From Hybos culiciformis (Eukaryota; Arthropoda; Insecta; Diptera; Hybotidae), in the NCBI GenBank assembly GCA_964007475.1, contig OZ023273.1:102670485-102734484 (forward strand): a DNA stretch of 64,000 nt. The letters run 5' to 3'. This document shows, piece after piece, positions 59,280-64,000 of this stretch. The translations under genes were made by a program, and so were the position numbers. Under the pieces are notes generated by a model. It made no database searches. It worked only from the letters and a program-made list of their open reading frames with translations, and was not told the origin of the DNA. The number at the start of each line of letters is the position of its first letter. Within the stretch, counting starts at the first letter, position 1.

Positions 59280-60328
59280 ATAGCTGTACCCGCACACACG
59301 TTGTTGTGGAACACACGTTTTAAGTGAAATTTTTGTTGTCAGATTTTTGAACAATTATAGGAGCTAGTTATTTTATAAATTTGGGAAAAATCTAAGAAGA
59401 ATAATTATTTATCATTTCTATTATTCAACACTTAAATTGTATGTAATCGAATGATATCCTTCCCTTAAACAGGTTTCCAAACGAAACCAAATTTGTGTTT
59501 TTATCCATTTCCACTTTTTATGAATCAAATTTGAATGAAATCGGAAGAACTTTTGCAGTCCTCCCCGGGAGGGATTTCTGGGTAGGGTGCCATTCAAATA
59601 GCCTATAACAACCACGAGACAAAGAGACGGTGTAAATTTCGAAACGATCGATTGAGTGGTTTAGTTTTTAATATTTTGTAGTTATTAGTAATAAAGAAAT
59701 TGATTTCTATATATTCGAAGTGACCTCCTAAAAAGAGGAGGCCAAATTTTTTGTTACGAAATTCGTGTGTTGAATCATTTTTATGTACCAAATTTAAATA
59801 AAATCGGACAAAATTTTGAAGTCCTCCCCTTGGGCAGGAGGTCAATAAATTTTTTATTACGAAATTTATGTGTAATCATTTCCTCTTTTTACGTGTCAAA
59901 TTTGAATGAAATCGGACGAACTTTTGAAGTCCGCCCCCGGGGAAGGTCGCTGAGTAGGAGGTCAACAAATTTTTTGTTACGAAATTGTGTGTAATTATTT
60001 CCTCTTTTTACGTACCAAATTTGAATGAAATCGGACAAACTTTTAAAATCCGCCCCGAGGGGTAGGAGGTCAACAAATTTTTTGTTACGGAATTTGTTTG
60101 TAATCACTTCCTCTTTTTACGTACGAAATATGAATGAAATCGGACGAACTTTTGAAGTCGGCCCCCGGGGGAGGTCCCTGGGTAGGAGGCCAATCAAATT
60201 TTAAAATAGCCTATAACGACCCCCGACCTGACACAAATACATAGTGTAAGTTTGAAAACGATCGGTCGAGCGGTTTAGGAGCCTATTCGGAACATACAAA
60301 CATACAACTTCGGTTTTATATATATTGA
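59280..60328 (-). mobile_element. Non-autonomous Helitron, copy 2 (inverted)
   Basis: On the minus strand: 5' end TCAATATATATAAAACCGAAG (from 60328, preceded by A) and 3' end CACACACGTTGTTGTGG-type block with GCGGGTACAGCTA at about 59281. The final base of the canonical CTAG reads T here, so the 3' edge is mutated or off by one. The body shares the CGGACGAACTTTTGAAGTCC and AAATTTTTTGTTACGAAATT unit with copy 1 but has fewer units, making it about 300 bp shorter. Lies in the receptor intron. Open frames on either strand are repeat by-products. Confidence 0.85.
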
Positions 60329-60699
60329 TAGAATAGATATAAAATACACATTTGCAAAACTTTATGATTCAATATTTTATTGCGAATAAAACAAAGTAAT
60401 TATTAAATATGGAATTCAAAATTTTAATTAAAATTGTTGTAAAAATTTATAAGAATAATGTTAGCAGTAATGGAAAAATTTATTATTGGCGCATCATCGT
60501 GAAAATAAATCGTGAAAAGTGCTTGATAGTTGATAGTTTATGCGGCCCTATATACACCGGGGGAAAAAATTCTTCTACATATTTCATAAACATTAGCATA
60601 AAAATTTTTTTAAATTAAATAATTCTACGAAAAATAGTTGATAAAAATATTTCATTAAATTATACCATTTTTGTTCTTCCTTAAAAATACCACATCTTT

Positions 60700-61300
60700 T
60701 TTGAAGTTAATACTTCTTTAGGCGCGTTGCATGATATAATTGAGTAATTCTGTAGGGGGTAAAAATTTATTTTCATTCGACTCATTCGACATTGGAGTTC
60801 GAAAAAACCGACATGGTTTTTGACGTTTCAATACTCAAAAAAATTAGTGGTTCACTCAATAATCATTTATCATTTATAAAAACAAAATAATTTGGCGCGA
60901 AAAATTTAAATACAAATTATTTTTTAAAAATCTTTCGTTTACAAATTATTTAAAATTAAAATTTTTTTTTCAAAATAGGTAGCTCCGGTGAAATTAAGAT
61001 TACCTGCCGAAAAATTTTGGGTAGGGAGCTACGGTCAGGTCATGCCGGCTTAAAATATACAAAAAAACACACGAAGCAGTCATAGGAACTGCCGAAAGAA
61101 CTTAATACTTAAAAGCTTTAAAGTATGAAATAACAGTGGCTACAAATAAAGGACTGCTCAGTACAAAATGTAAATAAAAATAAAAATGAGTCCATCAGTC
61201 CACAAGCAGTCTATTATTTGTAGTCACTGTTATTTCATAGTTTCAAGCTTTTAAGTATTAACTTCTTTCGGCAGTTCCTATGACTGCTTCGTGTGTTTTT
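60700..61300 (+). mobile_element. Modular Helentron/HINE-like repeat, copy 5 (single unit)
   Basis: Minimal complete version: palindrome GAAGTTAATACTTC with TTTAGGCGCG (60704), the 5' body (TGACGTTTCAATACTCAAAA, TTTGGCGCG), one tandem unit (60970-61050: TAGGTAGCTCCGGTGAAATT ... GGGAGCTACGG), then the 3' hairpin (ACACGAAGCAGTCATAGGAA at 61069 and TTCCTATGACTGCTTCGTGT ending about 61298). It shows the basic architecture before unit expansion. Lies in the receptor intron. Confidence 0.8.
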
Positions 61301-63697
61301 TTTTTTATTATGTTAAAACCATTATGCCTACAAAATATATAAGAAATTGGATTTACATAAATTCTTTTATTTTTTTTTTGCATAATCCTAAATTTTCTTT
61401 TTCGTTAATAACAATGAAAAAAAAAATAAAATCATGTGGTGATGTTAATAAACTTCCCGTAGACAAAATTAAAAAAAAAATTTGCATAAAATATTAAGGT
61501 TTAAAATTTTTTTATTTTCAGTAATTTGTATATGCCCAAATTTAAATATTGGTTTTAATAGTTATTTTATTATATTTTGATTGGAAATGTTGAATAAGCG
61601 AAATTTATTATAATTTGAATTGTGAAAGAAAGAAGAAAATTTTTGAATATTGATAACTATATAATATATCTAGTACGGTGAAACTGTACTGAATCATAGA
61701 GGACAATAATACTTGTTCAATTCTTTTATATATCTCGTTTTACCTGAGGAAGTAAGAATAAGGCAAACCTCATGAATTAATTAATACAAAAAATTCCAAT
61801 TGACTTCAAATAATTTATTTTAACTGTAAAAATTTATTCATAAGCACATTCATTTCAATTGCTAAATTTATTTCAATGAAAATTATATTTTATAAAAATA
61901 TGATACTTGTTATGACTGCAAAAAAAATAGTTCAAGCTTAATTATTATTATTTAAATTAATGAATAAAATTTCATTCAAAATTCAAATAAATAATGATAT
62001 AAAAAAAAAATAATAATTTAATTGACGCCGCCTTAAAGATCACTTATCAATCAATTGAACATAAAATAATGCAATAATTAGTCTTAAAATAAGATGTTTG
62101 TTGTTAGTTGGATTTTATTTTAAATAAAAATACAAAGTATTCGATTGACCTATTTGGGTTTAATTTTTTTTCATTTTCTAATTTATTCAAATTAAAAATA
62201 AGATAAAAATAAATAATTTTTGTTTACAAATTTTACTAAAGAATGAAAATTTTTTATATACAACAAGTGTTTTGAAAATTGAAAATATGCTTCTGAATAT
62301 TAATAAAGCAAACGATTTTGTGCCCTAAGATGAATTAAGTATCAACATAGTTACATTTTTTAATGCTTCGTAACTACATATTTCAAGAAATGTGTATATG
62401 TACAAAATTAATTATTAAGAAAGAATTAGTGAGTTAGCAAGAAAAAAATTAGTCTTGCAGAAAAATACCTACAAACCGATTTGCAAAAAAAATAAACTAT
62501 ATACTTGAAGCTTTTCGAATTTGTATATGTTACTATTTTATATACCGTGTTTTTAAGTGAAAAATTTTATTTTATCATAATTTTACTTACACTTTGTTTG
62601 TTGCTGAGACTATGATATTAAATTGTGGTATTGTGGTATCGAAAACAATTTGAAGAATGTTTATGTATCGCGTTTTTTTATCGTAAAAAAATAATTAAAT
62701 TTCATTTTTTAACATCAATAATATAGAAAAAGAATATAAGATAAAAAAATAATTTAAAATTAAAAACTGAAATCTGATTAAAAAACTATCAGATAATAAT
62801 AATTGTGAAAAATAATATTAAAAAAAATTGTACAGTGAGAATAGTGGATTTTTCCATGATAACAGAGGGTGGACACTTATTATTTGTATACTGAAGTGTT
62901 TCATCAAAGTTCGCCAAAAACTTTTAGGATTAAAAGATATTATAAATTAAATTTATTTTAACAATATCCATATCTCAATCTATAACTCTCATCGCTAAAA
63001 AAAAAAAAATTTAATTCTTAACTTGACCAGGTGTTAAAATAATAGAAAAAAGAAAAGGAATTTGCAATGAATTTTTGCTAAATCAATCATAAAAAATTCT
63101 CAATCATCTTAATTAATGGTTTCCTATATATTCATTATAAATATTTTACTTTATTATTATTCAATATTTGATAAAAATAAAATGTTTAAAGTTTCTTTAA
63201 GTAAACGTCAGTATATATTGATAAGAAAGTGACATTTTTGAAAAGTTTTTATTACTAAGTCCATGACGTTAACTTAATAATATTTTTAATTTTCATGATG
63301 CTTGATTTATATCATAGTTATTGAAATATTAATCTAATTAATAATAATATGCTCATTTTATTCATTCTGAATGTTAAATCTATATAACATATTGTTTTGA
63401 CAACACGTAAAAATACTAATCCAACCGACAGTGACTTGGCTTTAGATAACAGACAGTTTCATTAAATCTTTACATCGTATAAACTGGCCAAACCGAGAAA
63501 ATAATACTTATTACATTGTAATTATATACATATAATATAGGTACTGGAGTTATGTGATTGAAAGTAAATGTTTTTTATAATCTTAAAAAAAAAATAAAAA
63601 ATAAATCTTAATTTAAGAAGCTTACATAATATATAAGTTTTACATAATATGATTTATTGCAAATTTAATTCTAACATAAATTTATTTTCTTTTACAG

Positions 63698-63775
63698 CAA
63701 TTTTTATGCATTTCTTTTTTTGGCGGCATTCTTTTGGTTGAACATAATGTGTTTTAATATTTGGTGGACCTTCCG
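63698..63775 (+). CDS. mthl: Methuselah-like GPCR, TM3 exon (frame disrupted)
   Basis: Acceptor TTTTCTTTTACAG at 63697 and donor GTAAGC at 63776 are good consensus sites. The exon begins in phase 1 (matching the upstream donor) with IFMHFF, and after a T run (about 63714-63721) continues in the adjacent frame as [17 protein letters not shown], the highly characteristic third transmembrane segment of Methuselah-like receptors. Seven T residues are present where eight would keep one frame, so this is again a net -1 change. The exon ends in phase 2. TM4-TM7 must lie beyond 64000. Orientation, phase and spacing tie it to the exon at 56416-57478. Confidence 0.85.
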
Positions 63776-64000
63776 GTAAGCATAACAAAATATATATATA
63801 TTTTTTTCTTTAATTATGTTTTTATATTAATATTTAATTAAAAAGAAAAGAAATAAACCCTTTTTGTCGGCACTTTTGCACACAATAGCATTAGCAAAAT
63901 GAAAATGTTTAATTTTGGGAAATTGAACGTGCGTTTCTTATATTGATTAAAAAGTGGAATAATGAAGTTTTTTGCTATAATTGTCTAATATTATGTATGT
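63776..64000 (+). other. Start of the next intron of the Methuselah-like gene
   Basis: Begins with donor GTAAGC; no further exon is seen before the window ends. Confidence 0.6.

Larger units (their letters stand above)
57479..63697 (+). other. Intron of the Methuselah-like gene (about 6.2 kb)
   Basis: Bounded by donor GTACGT (57479) and acceptor TTTTCTTTTACAG (63685-63697). Apart from the inverted Helitron (59280-60328) and modular repeat copy 5 (60700-61300), no structure was recognised. 57479-59279 and 61301-63697 are AT-rich with nothing identified. The intron is inferred from protein continuity across the two exons. Confidence 0.75.

Overview
The window is strongly AT-rich eukaryotic DNA, almost certainly from an insect. 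The evidence is spliceosomal exon borders, a Methuselah-like G-protein-coupled receptor (an arthropod family), a Jockey-type non-LTR retrotransposon, Helitrons and several hAT elements. The sequence does not let me name the order or species. No rRNA, CRISPR array, operon or intact tRNA gene was seen.

Layout. 125-3712: two tandem arrays (about 218 bp x 6 and about 106 bp x 15) inside a modular Helentron-like repeat that also carries a tRNA-like sequence. 3845-19150: AT-rich DNA with dispersed repeats, namely a palindrome-bearing family called 'B' here, a transposon with inverted tRNA-like arms (8742-9938), hAT relics (11085, 11551) and a hAT element with a perfect 8-bp target duplication (15127-16642). 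19153-24657: a second, inverted copy of the modular repeat, interrupted by five further elements, two of them nested at second order. 28195-28925: a hAT element with a transposase C-terminal fossil. 31232-36780: a full-length Jockey-type LINE with a perfect 13-bp target-site duplication; ORF1 is intact and ORF2 is broken by two frameshifts, a stop and a MITE-like insertion just after the YADD motif. 42967-43346: a MITE-like inverted repeat. 48107-54035: two more copies of the modular repeat and a copy of family B carrying a Tc1/mariner-like (TA duplication) insertion. 56416-63775: the only host gene recognised, a Methuselah-like receptor (signal peptide, ectodomain, TM1-TM2 in one exon, about 6.2 kb intron, then the TM3 exon). 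The gene continues beyond the window.

The main biological theme is transposon-in-transposon insertion. The repeats provide internal empty sites, so several insertions can be proved from this window alone: a Helitron between A and T, a 9-bp duplication and 8-bp hAT duplications. The modular repeat occurs in at least five copies that share terminal palindromes but hold 1, about 4, about 10, about 11 and about 15 internal units; two copies carry a tRNA-like module. This family is the best candidate for something undescribed.

Caution: the receptor gene shows four net -1 frame changes and one in-frame stop over about 1.1 kb of exon, at least one of them in a T run, and the LINE has a one-base loss in an A run. 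Splice sites and residues typical of the family are otherwise kept, so uncorrected sequencing indels must be excluded before the receptor is called a pseudogene.
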